Shown: positions 48,793 to 60,735, counted from the first letter of the stretch. The stretch is DNA of 64,000 nt from Zeugodacus cucurbitae (GCF_028554725.1 NC_071669.1:8518501-8582500), one strand, 5' to 3'. Notes: generated by a model not told the origin, from the letters alone. Made by a program: numbers and translations.

Positions 48793-49990
48793 ATGTTTAC
48801 TTGACTTCTGCTTTTTTGCTCTTTATTCAATGCTTTATAAAAAGTGTTACAGTGATCAGATTTAGTTCAAATATGCGCCGTTTCGTTCGATAATCTGTTT
48901 CCATCTAGACGGCAACTTCATAATATCCTCTCGTAACCCTCCTTATATGCGAAGAACTCGGACAGCCACTTTTCACAAGCCCCTTTTGAGTTCAACTTTA
49001 CACCACCAAGGGCGTTCGCCATGGACAAGAACAGCTGGAAATCACTTAGCGCTATACCCAGGCTATATGGTGAATGCGATAAAACCTCCCATCCGAGCTC
49101 CCGTAGCTTCTGGCGAGTTATCAACGAAATGTGTGGTCTGGCGTTGTCCTGGTGGAACACTACACTCTTCCTGTTGGCCAATTCTGGACGCTTCTGGTCA
49201 ATCGCCTGCTTCACGCAGACCAGTTGTTCGCAGTAGATGGTAGAATTAAGCGTCTGGCCATTTGAGAGCAGGTCATAGTGGATGATTCGCTTCTAGTCCT
49301 ACCAAACACAATCAAAACCTTCCTGGCATTGGTTTGTTTGGGACCACTGTTTGGGACGATTCACCGGCCTTCGACCACGACCGTTTTCGCTTGATATTGT
49401 CGTATTTGATCCATTCAAATGTGGGTCGAGTTCGTTCCGTTTCAGCAGCATTTCACAGGTTCAGTCCAGAAGGTTTTTTTGCGTCAAATCATGCGACAGA
49501 TCAAGCTGTATTGTGTATCTAGCCTTCTGCAGATGGTGTAAAGTGTATTGGTGACTAACTCCCATCGCCTAGATGATGTCACGAGATGCCACATGTCGGT
49601 CTAACTCGTTGTTTTCCATAATTTGATCGGTATTCCTCATTACAGGTCTTTTGCCGGCTGGCTTATCCGTGGTGTCGTTTTCACACGCTCTGATTCGTCG
49701 AAACCATTCCTCCACAGTTCGAGGTGATAGAGTAATCTCATGGAATGTTTCTCAAGCGGATTTGCCTAACTAACGAAGGAAAACTTTAAAATAGTGCGAA
49801 TTTCGGCGTGAGTGAACTCCATGTCTACAACTGTTGAACGCAATATCCAAACTAATCATGCAAAGGGTCGTTTTGTAGGTTATGTCAAGACCTTTCAAAA
49901 ATGTATAGTATTGCCAGATACGAGCTCTGTAGCGCTTTATACTACATAGCTGCAAATTCAAAAGAGAAAGATGCGGAAGGGAGATATTTC
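48793..49990 (-). mobile_element. Mariner element copy 2, same family as copy 1
   Basis: It is collinear with copy 1 over most of its length, starting with the shared left-end stretch TTTGCTCTTTATTCAATGC. The right end (reverse) reads AAATATCTCCCTTCCGC.., a worn version of copy 1's terminal repeat. It lies in the same orientation as copy 1, about 9.7 kb away. It retains about 170 bp of the DNA-binding-domain region that copy 1 lost. Both termini are eroded, so the boundaries are approximate. Confidence 0.75.
48862..49822 (-). pseudogene. Mariner transposase (D34D), broken, with second helix region
   Basis: The start codon is at 49822 (ATGGAGTTC context). A frameshift soon breaks the first helix. 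A later frame gives LSPRTVEEWFRRIRACEND and KPAGKRPVMRN, the second helix-turn-helix and linker. The catalytic part keeps FHQDNARPHISLITRQKLRE and IALSDFQLF, where proline and histidine of the usual APSDYHLF are altered. The C-terminus MKLPSRWKQIIERNGAYLN is intact but out of frame. Several frameshifts make it non-functional. Confidence 0.78.
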
Positions 49991-50009
49991 TCATTCTATT
50001 TTGATGTAC

Positions 50010-50255
50010 AGTAAGTAGATAAAATAAAATGTGTTAGTATAAGATAAGAGTACACTATTATCAGTTTAGAATAGGGTTGGTTAGGATAGCACACGAAAAA
50101 AGTAGATAAGGAAAGGAGCTAACTAATAAGAAAAAAGAATATGGTAGGTTAGAATAGAAATGCAAATAATGTAGGTGATAGGTAGCTGATGAATATAAGA
50201 TAACAGATTAGGTTAGAATAAAATATCTAGATCTAATAGGATAGGGTAGTTTAGT
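50010..50255. repeat. TAGGTTAGAATA-rich simple region
   Basis: Words such as GTTAGAATA, GATAAGA, TTAGGATAG and GGTTAG recur about every 20-60 bp on this purine-rich strand. The region lies between two transposons and has no fixed period. Confidence 0.45.
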
Positions 50256-50442
50256 CTTCCATCCACATGTTTTCCTTTTGAACTCTGCAACTATTTCAAT
50301 GGAAGTTTTCATGCATACGAGTTATTTTGATTTCACCAAAGCTCACTGGAGCTTTCGCAGAGCTTTCACAATACAAAGTTTAAGATTTTTAAAAAATAGA
50401 GACAAATCTTTTGAACGCTTAACTAGCGCAAAGGTGATCTGT

Positions 50443-51262
50443 TATAACGGGTGATTTTTTTGAGGTTAGGATTTTCATGCATTAGTATTTGACAGATCAC
50501 GTGGGATTTCAGACATGGTGTCAAAGAGAAAGATGCTCAGTATGCTTTGACATTTCATCATGAATAGACTTACTAACGAGCAACGCTTGCAAATCATTGA
50601 ATTTTATTACCAAAATCAGTGTTCGGTTCGAAATGTGAAAATCCGCTTTTTTATCGACAAATTTTGTTCAGCGATGAGGCTCATTTCTGGTTGAATGGCT
50701 ACGTAAATAAGCAAAATTGCCGCATTTGGGGTGAAGAGCAACCAGAAGCCGTTCAAGAACTGCCCATGCATCCCGAAAAATGCACTGTTTGGTGTGGTTT
50801 GTACGCTGGTGGAATCATTGGACCGTATTTTTTCAAAGATGCTGTTGGACGCAACGTTACGGTGAATGGCGATCGCTATCGTTCGATGCTAACAAACTTT
50901 TTGTTGCCAAAAATGGAAGAACTGAACTTGGTTGACATGTGGTTTCAACAAGATGGCGCTACATGCCACACAGCTCGCGATTCTATGGCCATTTTGAGGG
51001 AAAACTTCGGAGAACAATTCATCTCAAGAAATGGACCCGTAAGTTGGCCACCAAGATCATGCGATTTAACGCCTTTAGACTATTTTTTGTGGGGCTACGT
51101 CAAGTCTAAAGTCTACAGAAATAAGCCAGCAACTATTCCAGCTTTGGAAGACAACATTTCCGAAGAAATTCGGGCTATTCCGGCCGAAATGCTCGAAAAA
51201 GTTGCCCAAAATTGGACTTTCCGATTTAAAAAAAGTTATCAAGCTCTTAAAAAATCACCCTT
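50443..51262 (+). mobile_element. DD41D (rosa-like) mariner, internally deleted copy
   Basis: The left terminus TAACGGGTGATTTTTTTGAG matches the inverse of the right terminus TTAAAAAATCACCCTTA at 51248-51263. Each lies beside TA/TTA. The 820-bp body carries the start and the last two thirds of a transposase gene. The missing parts lie just after the first helix (junction near 50633) and just before the right terminus. The element looks much younger than the two copies at 39 and 49 kb, because its catalytic frame is still open. Confidence 0.8.
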
Positions 51263-51314
51263 AAAATCACCTTCCGACTGGAAAAATATGAAATATTGGC
51301 AAAAGCTTTTTTAA
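50560..51314 (+). pseudogene. DD41D mariner transposase, N-terminal domain deleted
   Basis: The ATG at 50560 opens MNRLTNEQRLQIIEFYYQNQ, then the frame breaks at the deletion near 50633. From there the catalytic domain is open without a stop to 51314. The first aspartate is in LFSDEAHFWL, the second in WFQQDGATCHT, and the third in SCDLTPLDYFLWG. I count 41 residues between the second and third, the spacing of the rosa group known from tephritids. The frame reads through the right terminal repeat into flanking DNA (KSPLKSPSDW onward), so the true C-terminus is missing. Most DNA-binding residues are gone, so transposition by this copy is unlikely. Confidence 0.82.
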
Positions 51315-54085
51315 TACCTAGTCAAGCAATACAAGTATATATTATATAAAAAAGCTGCTTTGATGAAGCCGTTTGCAATTTGTTTGGACTTTAAACTTGT
51401 AAGAACCGCCATTCATCAGATTATTTATAGCTGAATATCTCAAATGGAAGTAGAAACTATGTCAATTATCCAATAAAGGAATAAGTTGTAAAGGATAAAA
51501 AGCTTAAAAGCTCTAAAAATTTTCCAAAAGTTTTTCAAAAGCATGTTTCGCTGATATTATGAGTTTCCTTTATGATTTCCTGTCATTTTCAAGTGAAAAT
51601 ACTTTTCAATGAATTTATTTATAACTTAATTCAAATCTTTTCTTTCGAACCACTATGATACAGTCATTAGATTGTCTTCAGAGAATCATTCAATACACAA
51701 ACTAACTACCAATTGCGCCACGCTAATCACCTCAGCTGCGCATTCAGCCGACCATAGGGATATAGAAATCATCGTATTTATAGAATTCTAGCACAATACA
51801 ACTGTCATGTAGCTTAGAATAACAGCCTCAAGATGTCATCAGCGCACATATGAAAAATTCCTCATAAGCAGTTATAGCACACATATCTGATGCAAGTACA
51901 TATATATGTAGGCGCATAACTGCAAATAAAATATATAGTTTCCTTTAGTCGTTATATCATCATAGCATCTTCGAATAAAAGCCCTTTTTCTCAGAGCGAT
52001 TAGGCGTGCGAGCGCACCGCTAACTACGTGCCAAGCGTAGTACCGCCTCCGCGTGTGCTTACGTACAATTTCGAATTGTCGACAGTTTCGTTAGCTTTTT
52101 ACGGTTGCAATGCCGCTTTTCAACAACAACAACAACATGCTACATGCAGCATGTAGCAACTTTGAAACCAAACTCATTGCCAATTCCATACGCGTTGCAA
52201 GTGGCGCGCGGGCGTTAGCTGCCGCGTCGGCTTGAAGAATGGTTGTAACTTTTGCTGGAAAAGCGTAAAGGGCGCGGGAAAAACTAGCGCAAAATACGCG
52301 ACGAACTGTGCGATACACAGATTAGACCATTTATGGCAATTACGCGCTTACACGAGAGTGCACAGCAACAACAACAATAACAACATATATTATTGTAGCA
52401 GCAACACAACAACCAAAGCGACACAACGCGGCTGGGCGGCTTATCGCCACAATTGTATCGGCGACGCGTTCACGGCAGCCACGGCTTGAACTGAGCCGGT
52501 TAAACGGTTTGTTACTGCCGGGCTCCGATGCTGTGCAACCTAATGTTGCATGCAATGCACAACTTTTTCAAACTGCACTTCAACGCGATTTTATGTGTTT
52601 TTGCTTCTTCGTTTTTGTTGTTGTTGCTTTTGCTCGCTGCGTTTTGTGGTTACCGTAGCGCGGTTCTGTTGAATCTGGTGACGGTGGTGGTGGCGGCATA
52701 GACGTCCGCTGCCGCTAAGTGGCGGTTGAAAGCTGAGTAGTAGCTGCGCCACTGCGGATGCGTCTATGGCTGAGTGCTGCGTCGAGTTGGGCTGGGTTGG
52801 GTTGGTTTGTGGCATTGGCGTATTGGCATGGCGTGGCTCGTATTCTCGTGGCTATTTAACGCACGCGCATTCTGTTCTGATTACTGCTGTGCAATGTGCG
52901 CTGTGTGTTACGTATGCGCTCACAGATTTGTAGTTGCTGATCTTAATGTTGCCGCTGTGGCTGCTGTTAGTTCTAATAAAATTTTATTTCCCTTTTCCGT
53001 TGGCGGTTGTCGGTTGTCGGTTGCAGTTGAAGAAGAAGAAGTCGATTGCAGGCAAGCGCGCTGGCAAGGCAAGGCGGTTGGTTGGTCGCTCGGCGACAAT
53101 GGTGATTTGTGTGCGCGCTCCACTGGCGCGTTTGCTAAGAAAATTAGATTAGCATCTCATTACGTGTGTCTATGAAATGCACACACACACACACACACAC
53201 ACAGAGACAATTGCAAGCAGTTCTATATGTTTACATATGTCTTGCCATATTACATATGTACCATTCATATGTGCGGCGAGTTGGTAACTTGAGCGCATTT
53301 TCTTTGAATCTTTGAATGACCCAGCCACGCCATGCCATGCCACGCCACAACGCGTCCACGTACAGCTGCTGTATGTGCTGCCTGTGTGCCTGCTTTACGC
53401 AGCATAAAAAAGCCATAATCGCTAAGTCAGCCAGCCAGCTTGCGTGTGCTTAGCTCACTCGAGTCGAGTGAGCGCGCTGAAGCTCATCGCATTCTGGTGA
53501 TTTGCGCAAATGTGCCGTACATTAGTTTATTGTTTTTTTTTTTGTTTGTTCACCAACATTTCTTTCTTTCTTCGATTTTTTCCCTTCATATTTGCTTGCG
53601 TGCATGTGTTTATTTGCTTTTCAATTTGCTAGCAGCTTGGCTGCTGCTTTAAAAATTTTCAAACTACGATTTGTGGTGCTCATTTCGATTTTATGGCCTG
53701 CAATTAGGGTCAGTTAGACGCGCAGAAAGTCATTGATGGGTAGTAAAGGTGAAATTTTCGGCAACATTCAATGAAATTGAAAGGTTTTTAAAACAATTAA
53801 TTGGTGCGCTGTGTAAAGCGGAAAGTACTATTGGGCCACCAGTCTTAAGAAAGTGAAATAAGGTACATTTGGCTAAAGACTTTGTTTATCGACAATTTGC
53901 TGCGCGTTTTCCGGCGCATATACTTGAGACAAGTATCAAAGCACATACTACAATGACTTTACTCAATTTATTGCGATCGACAATTTTTAAATTAAATATG
54001 AGTAGAACCCAATAAACAAGAAGAAAAGTATAAGATACACATAACCTTACTTTTTCCTTAGGAAGTTGATTAGACTTTGGTCAAA
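51315..54085. other. Non-coding stretch with a GC-richer island
   Basis: No coding gene recognised. From about 51990 to 53480 the sequence is clearly richer in GC and CpG than its surroundings, with GCCGCTG, GGTTGG and CCACGCCATGCCATG direct repeats. It could be a promoter/first-exon region, but I see no convincing open exon. A perfect odd palindrome lies at 53453-53473. Confidence 0.4.
53180..53203. repeat. (CA)12 microsatellite
   Basis: An uninterrupted AC/CA dinucleotide run lies inside the GC-richer island. Confidence 0.9.
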
Positions 54086-54104
54086 TGTATGAAGACACTA
54101 TTGT

Positions 54105-54500
54105 TACCTCTGAGCCCTTTTCTCCTTCCAAAGATCTGTTTTTTTTATGTATGGATCCGCTGGAGAAAGTGGTTCGGGTCCTATTTTCTTAGTGTGTCAC
54201 TTCCCTATCTGAGTGGTCCGTCATCCGGTTTTATTTTATTCTAATCAAAGTCCAAGAATGCAATTCAGAGGTCCGTAATTCCCTGTTGGTAGGTTGTTGA
54301 CCTCTTTAGCTCTGAGTTCTCCTCACCTAGAAATCTTCTTTAATTATGTATGGATCCGCAGAGAGAGCCGTTCTTGCCTTATTTGCTACTTGTTTAGCTA
54401 AATGGTCCATCATCTGATTTTAATCTATTCTATTCTCATCAAAGTCCAAGAATCCAATCAAGACCAGGTCCGTAAATGTCTGTTGATGGGTGTTAAACTT
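54105..54500. repeat. Two-copy tandem duplication, unit about 200 bp
   Basis: CTCTGAG(C/T).C..TCTCC, TATGTATGGATCCGC, TGGTCC(G/A)TCATC.G(G/A)TTTTA, ATCAAAGTCCAAGAAT and AGGTCCGTAA occur twice in the same order, near 54109 and 54309. Confidence 0.65.
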
Positions 54501-54654
54501 TGCACGCTTTAAAAGACTGCTAAAGATTAAACCTTTAAAGACGGCGTTGCTATAAGCACTTTCAGACTATCGCAAAATTTAGCAAAATAATGTTCATGAT
54601 AGTTTCATCTTTGAACAACGATCGTTAGTACAGATACCAGCTTAAAATACGATA

Positions 54655-55395
54655 GGAAACCATCCCACAGAACTAGTTCTTGGTTCCATTATCTCTATAT
54701 CATTTCCATCCACAAATTTAAACTAATAAGTATATCAATACAGGAAATTGTTTAAGGGTTTCTAATGGAGTCATTCCAGTAATGGGTCGCATGATTTTTG
54801 CGAACGTCGTCTTTAGAGAAAGGGGTCAAAGAAATATTATCTAGTGTCTCATATTCTTTAGATGATTGGAAACCATCCCACGATCCGATATCTCTATACC
54901 AATTCTATCTACTAATTTCAACGTGGGTACTTCCATACAAGATACTTTTTCAGAGACTTTTATCTGATGAGTGCATCCCAGTATTGATACGCATAGTTTT
55001 TGGGAACATCGTCTGATGAATCTCACATTTTAGATGTCTGGAAACCTTCCCTCGGAACAAGTTCTTCGTTCTATTATCTCGGCACCAATTCCCTCCTCTA
55101 ATTTCAACGTGGGTACTCCCATACAAGATACTTTTTCATTCCGGTATATAAACGCATAGTTTTTGGGAACATCGTTTCTAGGAAACGAGACTTAATGTAT
55201 ATTATCTGATGAATCTCACATTTTAGATGTCTGGAAGCCTTCCCTCGGAACTAGTTCTTGCTTTCATTATCTCTGCACCAATTCCCTCGTCTAATTTCAA
55301 CATGGGTACTTCCATACAAGATACTTTTACAGAGACATTGATCTGATGGAATCATCCCAGTATAGGAACGCATAGTTTTTGGGATCATAATTTCA
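54655..55395. repeat. Four-copy tandem repeat, unit about 170-215 bp
   Basis: Units begin at GGAAACCATCCCAC or GGAA(A/G)CCTTCCCTCGG, at 54655, 54868, 55040 and 55233. They continue with AACTAGTTCTTG, ATTATCTC..CACCAATTCC, AATTTCAACGTGGGTACT, CATACAAGATACTTTT and GCATAGTTTTTGGGAACATC. Units three and four are the most similar. Small indels change the unit length. Confidence 0.7.
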
Positions 55396-57640
55396 TCAGG
55401 AAAAAATACCAATGAATCGTTATTACCATTCCTTACCCCTCAGTTATTAGGTATTGCTTATAGGAAACTAAAGTAAGACGAACCAGTTTCATGATTTCTC
55501 TCTCTTGAATCGATCTAAAGTTATAAATGAATATCAAAACTTGGTTTTTATCTGGTTTGGGTCTTTCAAGTCTCCTAAACTTTGTATAGTGTGTAACATA
55601 AAATATTATAATTTACAAAGAAATGGTGGTATTAGATAAGGGTTCCTCAGAAAATCACTCGCTAGAATAAAAACAATCAATCATACATACAATGAGCTCA
55701 GATCCTTTATTACAAAAATTTCAAGTAATGACTATTTCGGAGCCAATAGTCTAACTAGAGTATTTTAAGTGTAAGCATTATAATCATGCTCAATTACAGA
55801 GAATTCAACTTAATTTTGTCAAGAAGACACAGTGTGATTTCTTCTTTAGGTTTCTCATAGTTTCTAATATAATCATTATAGTTTGTCGCCTAACACTTGT
55901 CGTTCTGGGAGAGAGACTAACAGTGGCGCCTAAAAGAACATAAAACATCGCCCTGTCTACGCCCACGCCAAACTGACTGGAACCGCTAAACACATTGCAT
56001 ACTACGTATAACGACCAAATAGACAAAGTGTCTGCCAACGCCCTCCAGAAAATTACTTTAAACTCTCACATACATAAATATACATACAAAGAAATCTAAG
56101 TATGCACTTGCAGCGGCAAATGGGTCACTTGTCACAGTCGCTCCCGCTGTGCGGAGTTCACAGCAAGCGCCACATGCTCCTTTATCGATATTCCGACACA
56201 CACGTACTACAAGCGCATATAACCTCAAACTCCATGCCAGCCACAGTTTCTTGCGACATCTTCTCGGCCAGACAGACACCGCAATAAATTGATTTTCACA
56301 CCCGATATACATGCGCACCGCTCTCATGCCACACCGAAAATGGCATTTTTACAATATTTTTAAATCAAAATTTTTATGGTTATTCCATCGGCAAACTTTG
56401 AAATTTTTGAGGAACAATAGAGACCGAACTAAAGCGAAGACCGAACAGTGGCACAATGGCTAAATGTCGCAAAATTTATTTCAAACGAATAGGCGGAACT
56501 CTAGCAATACAAAAGCAATAATCCATTTAAAAAATAAAAGTGCAAATCAAAATAAAAAGTGGGAATTTCATTATCCCTTCGGCGCGCTGTCTCTTTGCCA
56601 TACCACGCCCATTTTTGTTTTTTTTTTTTTGATCGGTGTCAAGTTCAAAGTGTTCCGCGCGCTGTCGCTGCCTCGTTTGGCGTGCGAAATTGTGTTGGTT
56701 TCCTTGCGTTTTTGGCAGCAGCTGCGAATTTCGCTTGTCATTTGAGCAAAAATAAAGAAATTAGGCGTGACTAAATTAAAGGCGTTGCAAATCTGAATTT
56801 ATGTCGTTTCTAAGCACCGGGTTTTTTGTATATGAAATTTACTATTGTTTGATGGTTAGCTATTATAAATTGCCGAAAAGAATAAAGTTTCACTTGTTCC
56901 GTAGTTTTGGGGAATGGTTCACAGAGTATTTCATGTCACTTATTCGACTTTGTTCAGAGGTTTCTCTATCAAGGTCGCCTCACCAGTTCTCAGGAAGCGG
57001 TTTCAGAACTTGAAATGAATTTTGAACACGATAATATAATAGTTCTGATAAAACTCTAAAAACCGTTTTGAAACTTCCTGAAACTTTAATCAGCAGCAGC
57101 TTAGCATTAGTAAAGTTTAACCAGCACTTTTCAAAAGAGTCATAGCTTATTCTACTCAATTTAGCGTGATCTATCTGAAGACAATGTCCGAACATTCCCA
57201 AAAAAGAGGTTGGCAAGGACATTTTAGATGGTGTATCAAACTATCGCACTCTGAAATTACTAAAAACGTCTCAGAAACTCTCCCAGAATTCAGAGTAATA
57301 GCCTAGTTCACTTAAATCAGGGACATCTAACTGAAGACAGTTTTCGTTTAATGCGGTCAGATGATATTCAGACCTCCAGAATGGTGCAGCATCGATATTT
57401 TAGCCACTGGATCAATCCACTGAGATTAAACTCAAGGTCAGGTTTCCACAGTATGCCAAATTATGGCCACATATACTTCCTTTTCACATCTATGGAAAAT
57501 ATATAGACAAGAGGATTTGGTAAAATCAGTTCAAAATTATATTCATTGGAGAATGAAGATGAGTTCGGAACCTTGAAAAATATAAAATCTTTGGAGTTTT
57601 TTTCTTATAACTTAATACTGAAACAACAGAGCTGCAGCGC
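55396..57640. other. Non-coding stretch
   Basis: No gene recognised. The open frames at 55805-56038, 56058-56327 and 56464-56745 have no motifs I recognise. Confidence 0.45.
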
Positions 57641-57642
57641 GA

Positions 57643-58062
57643 CGTTAGGTTAGGTTAAAGGGTCTCCGCATACTGCAGAGAATCTCACTTGGACAGATTC
57701 GAATGTTCTTGGCGACACCTGGATACTACTGACGGATCTCTAAGACCCTTATGATGCGACAAAGCGTTTCGACTCTATTATAAAGTACTTAAGTCGGCTA
57801 ATGTCGATTCCAGTCACTTCACTGGGTTCGCCGAAGATGTGCCTACCGAAGTGCTTTAACCTAAGTCTGGCGAATGCTGGACATTGAAAGAGGAAGTGCT
57901 TGGATGATTCCCCTTCGCCTTCCTCGAAACAGTTTTGGCAACTAGCATCTGACTTGATTCCAAGCCTCACCGCGTGTGTGGCTATTGTACAATGACCAGT
58001 AAGCACACCAATGATTGCCGAAAGATGAGCCTTACTGGGCGATGCTAGAACAAATATTTTTT
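57643..58062 (-). pseudogene. Non-LTR retrotransposon 3' tail
   Basis: The minus-strand frame runs from about 58062: VLASPSKAHLSAIIGVLTGH, then HAVRLGIKSDASCQNC, ESSKHFLFQCPAFARLRLKH, GEPSEVTGIDISRLKYF and SKRFVAS, stop. It is the module that follows RNase H in I/Jockey/R1-like elements, with the CxxC..H..C pattern complete. The 3' untranslated part ends with CTAACCTAACGTCG-type sequence at 57643. It is truncated just before RNase H. Apart from truncation the frame is intact, so the insertion is not ancient. It is closely related to the 60-kb copy. Confidence 0.75.
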
Positions 58063-59615
58063 GCTCTCCTTTTCACAGAAAATTTCTACTACAGTTTCGT
58101 CGTCGGAAAAAAAGTTCGGACCCATGCTCAATTTCCTCATAGATTTAATATTTCATAGCAGAAATATTTATAGTCCGGCCTTTGCCATCGCCTGTAGAGG
58201 AACGACTATGATTAGATTAATAATTGCACCGACGACCCGACGATTGTCTGTCACAAACTTTAACCACTCAGCTTCGACTACCTTCGGACTCAATTCAATT
58301 CATTGTTTGGAACATAAAAGCATAGCCATCGTAGACCCTTTACCATGATCGTCATTCTAACGAAAGTCTGGTCTCATATTTTCTTCGAAACTACGTTTTT
58401 ACAAGCACAAAACCAGGTTTTTCTGACTGTTTTAGCCATAAATACATAGATGATAGCCTCATTAGACTTTAACTCACTGTAGTATATGTTGAAGTAGTTC
58501 CCTCAAGGCTTCCCCTGATAAAGTTTGCCACTGCTAAAAGCTCCACTAAAGAAGCTGCGCCTTTCATCAACTCGGACGTTACGAAGCTCTTGCAGCTGTT
58601 CGACTATTTAGAAAATGTTATGAGGTAAGAATACTCTGAATTCAGATTAAATTTAGCATATATTAAGATAAAATCTAACTATTGTTAACTAAATGAATTA
58701 AAGTATATCGCAATCAAAAATCACTTAGAAAATCCACCCTTTTCATCCGTCTCTGCAAAGCCACACTTCATATGCCCGCAATTAAACGGGAGTAACCTGA
58801 TTTTAAAACGCATTACTTCGTTACTTGCATTCAATCAAAAAAAAATCTGGTGGCTGTGACCGCAATTTAGCGAAACGATAGTAAATCTGGATGTTGTATG
58901 TGTGTGTGTGTGTGTGTCTATATATGCTTTGCTCGCATTTTTTTACAACATGTGGCCGCCTGCTTTACATGTGTGCGACCACCCATTAATTTTCCACTTA
59001 ATTTTACACATTAAAATAGCGTAAAGAAAAGTGAACAACAAAAAACAACAAAACTGGCAAATGAAAACAAAAAAAAAACAACAAAATGCAATTCACCCTG
59101 CGCTCGCTAACTTGCCGCTAAATAATGCATGCCTCGCATATATACATACATACATATATAGTGTGTGTATGAGTGTTGTTACAAAATATTTAAAACCACA
59201 GAAGGTAGTTTAATGTGTTACTTTTTGCGCGCCTGACCCCGCTTCACCCCAACACACACCTCGACTCACTGCACTTCACTTCGTATAAGCAACAGCAACC
59301 ACCTTTCCCACTTGCACTGGAAAGGTTAGTTGGCTTAGCGCGGCGCAAAGCCGACCGCACACATTTCATTCATCAGCGTTAAGTGCAGGGCGCATCCTTG
59401 CCACAGGCGCAAATAGCACGCATCACACACACTCATTTATGCATGCTTGCGCGCACACTAACACAAACAATGCTGCGGAAAAAAGTTGAACGCGAAAGGA
59501 TAACAATGCTTCACGGGAAAAACATCAGCTGTGTGCTTTAATTGACTGCGAAAACTCGCTCGTACGCTCACTTGTGCACGAAAAACACACGTGCAACAAC
59601 AATGCATGCAGAAGA
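58063..59615. other. Non-coding stretch with (TG)n microsatellite
   Basis: No gene recognised. A TG dinucleotide run lies at 58899-58917 and A-rich CAACAA tracts at 59035-59085. The part at 59220-59560 is GC-richer without a clear exon. Confidence 0.5.
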
Positions 59616-59916
59616 GGTGTGTTCAAAAATTAACGGGAATTTTCGATTTTTGAAAAAAATATTTAATTTTTCGCCTACCTTAATGTTGACACCGAATAGT
59701 CCCCATTCGATATTTTTTCAGCGCATTTTCAAATCGTCATAAAACTTCTGAAACTCTCTTTTTGGGATTGCCTTTAGGTCTTTTAGCATTTTCTCGTATG
59801 ACTATGGAGGTTGGGTCAACGTTACAGAACAATTTTTGGCCAAGAATTCACGAACAGGCAACAAAGGTGGGCTTTTAATGAACGAAAATCGCCACGCTAG
59901 TGGAAGCACGTAAGTA

Positions 59917-60735
59917 GTTTAGGTTAGGTAAGATTTGTAGGCAGATCTCTGCAAAAACAGAAGATCTCACTTAGAAAGCCTGGCGCTGTCCATTGTGGTA
60001 CCAATTGGTACCATTGTGGTACCCTGTGGATCAAAGGCCTTTAAGATTCAGCAAAACGCTTGGAATCCGTTACAAATTTCTTAAGACGGCTAATATCGAT
60101 TCTAGTCAATTCACTAGGATCGCCGAAAAAGGGACTTCCTAGGTGTTTCAACCTCAGTCTGGCACAAGCTGGACAATGAAGAAGGAAATGCTTAGATGAT
60201 TCCAAATCGCCTTCCTCCATACTGCTTTGGCAATTTGCATCTGCCACGATCCCAAGTCTCACCGCATGGATACCCATTGGACAATGTCCAGTAAGTACAC
60301 CAATGATCGCACTGAGATGGACCTTGCCCAGAGAAAGCAGTTGAAAGGACCACTTACGCTCCACAGAGGGCCAAAAGGACCTCGCCACTGCACAAGTACT
60401 GGTAGTTGACCAGCGCTTGACGAGCTCATGCGTAGTCTGCATGTCCAGCGCTATTGCGCAGGTGGACCATGGACTACAAACGCGTTCCCATTCCGATGTT
60501 AATGTACCTATGGTACCCTCCATTGCAAGCTTGTCCGCTATACAGTTACCAAGAATCCCGCGGTGACCGGGTACCCACACTAGTCGGATCGCAAAACAGC
60601 TGGAAGCTATTGATAAGGATCTAAGACACTTCTTAACTAGCCCAGAGCGTACTGTCATCGATTCCAATGCCAGTATTGCCGCTCTGCTGTCGGAGTGAAT
60701 ACATACCTCTCTAAAAGAGGTCACCACGTAAGAGG
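59917..60735 (-). mobile_element. 5'-truncated non-LTR retrotransposon with 12-bp target duplication
   Basis: The insert is flanked by perfect direct copies of AGCACGTAAGTA (59905-59916 and 60736-60747), the target-site duplication. On the minus strand it runs from a truncated 5' end at 60735 to a 3' end ..TTACCTAACCTAAAC at 59917, without a poly(A) tail. About 690 nt of open frame and 125 nt of 3' untranslated sequence remain. Intact duplications and an open frame show a fairly recent insertion. Confidence 0.8.
60041..60727 (-). pseudogene. Retrotransposon RNase H domain plus C-terminal Cys/His module
   Basis: An uninterrupted frame of about 228 codons is entered in mid-protein at the 5' truncation. 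The first visible codon is GTG, so no genuine start is present. RNase H motifs are HSDSRAAILALES (a catalytic aspartate) and RLVWVPGHRGILGNCIAD (the conserved histidine and last aspartate). The C-terminal module follows: GKVHLSAIIGVLTGHCPMG, DANCQSSMEEG (the second cysteine of CxxC is replaced by serine), ESSKHFLLHCPACARLRLKH and IDISRLKKFV. RNase H would remove RNA from RNA-DNA hybrids during target-primed reverse transcription. The fragment lacks endonuclease and reverse transcriptase and cannot move on its own. Confidence 0.82.

Noticed and set aside
52591..53175. Overlapping frames on both strands in the GC-richer island
   Set aside because: Frames are open mainly because stops are rarer in GC-rich DNA. 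Residues follow the simple repeats (GGTTGG, GAAGAA) and no exon borders fit.
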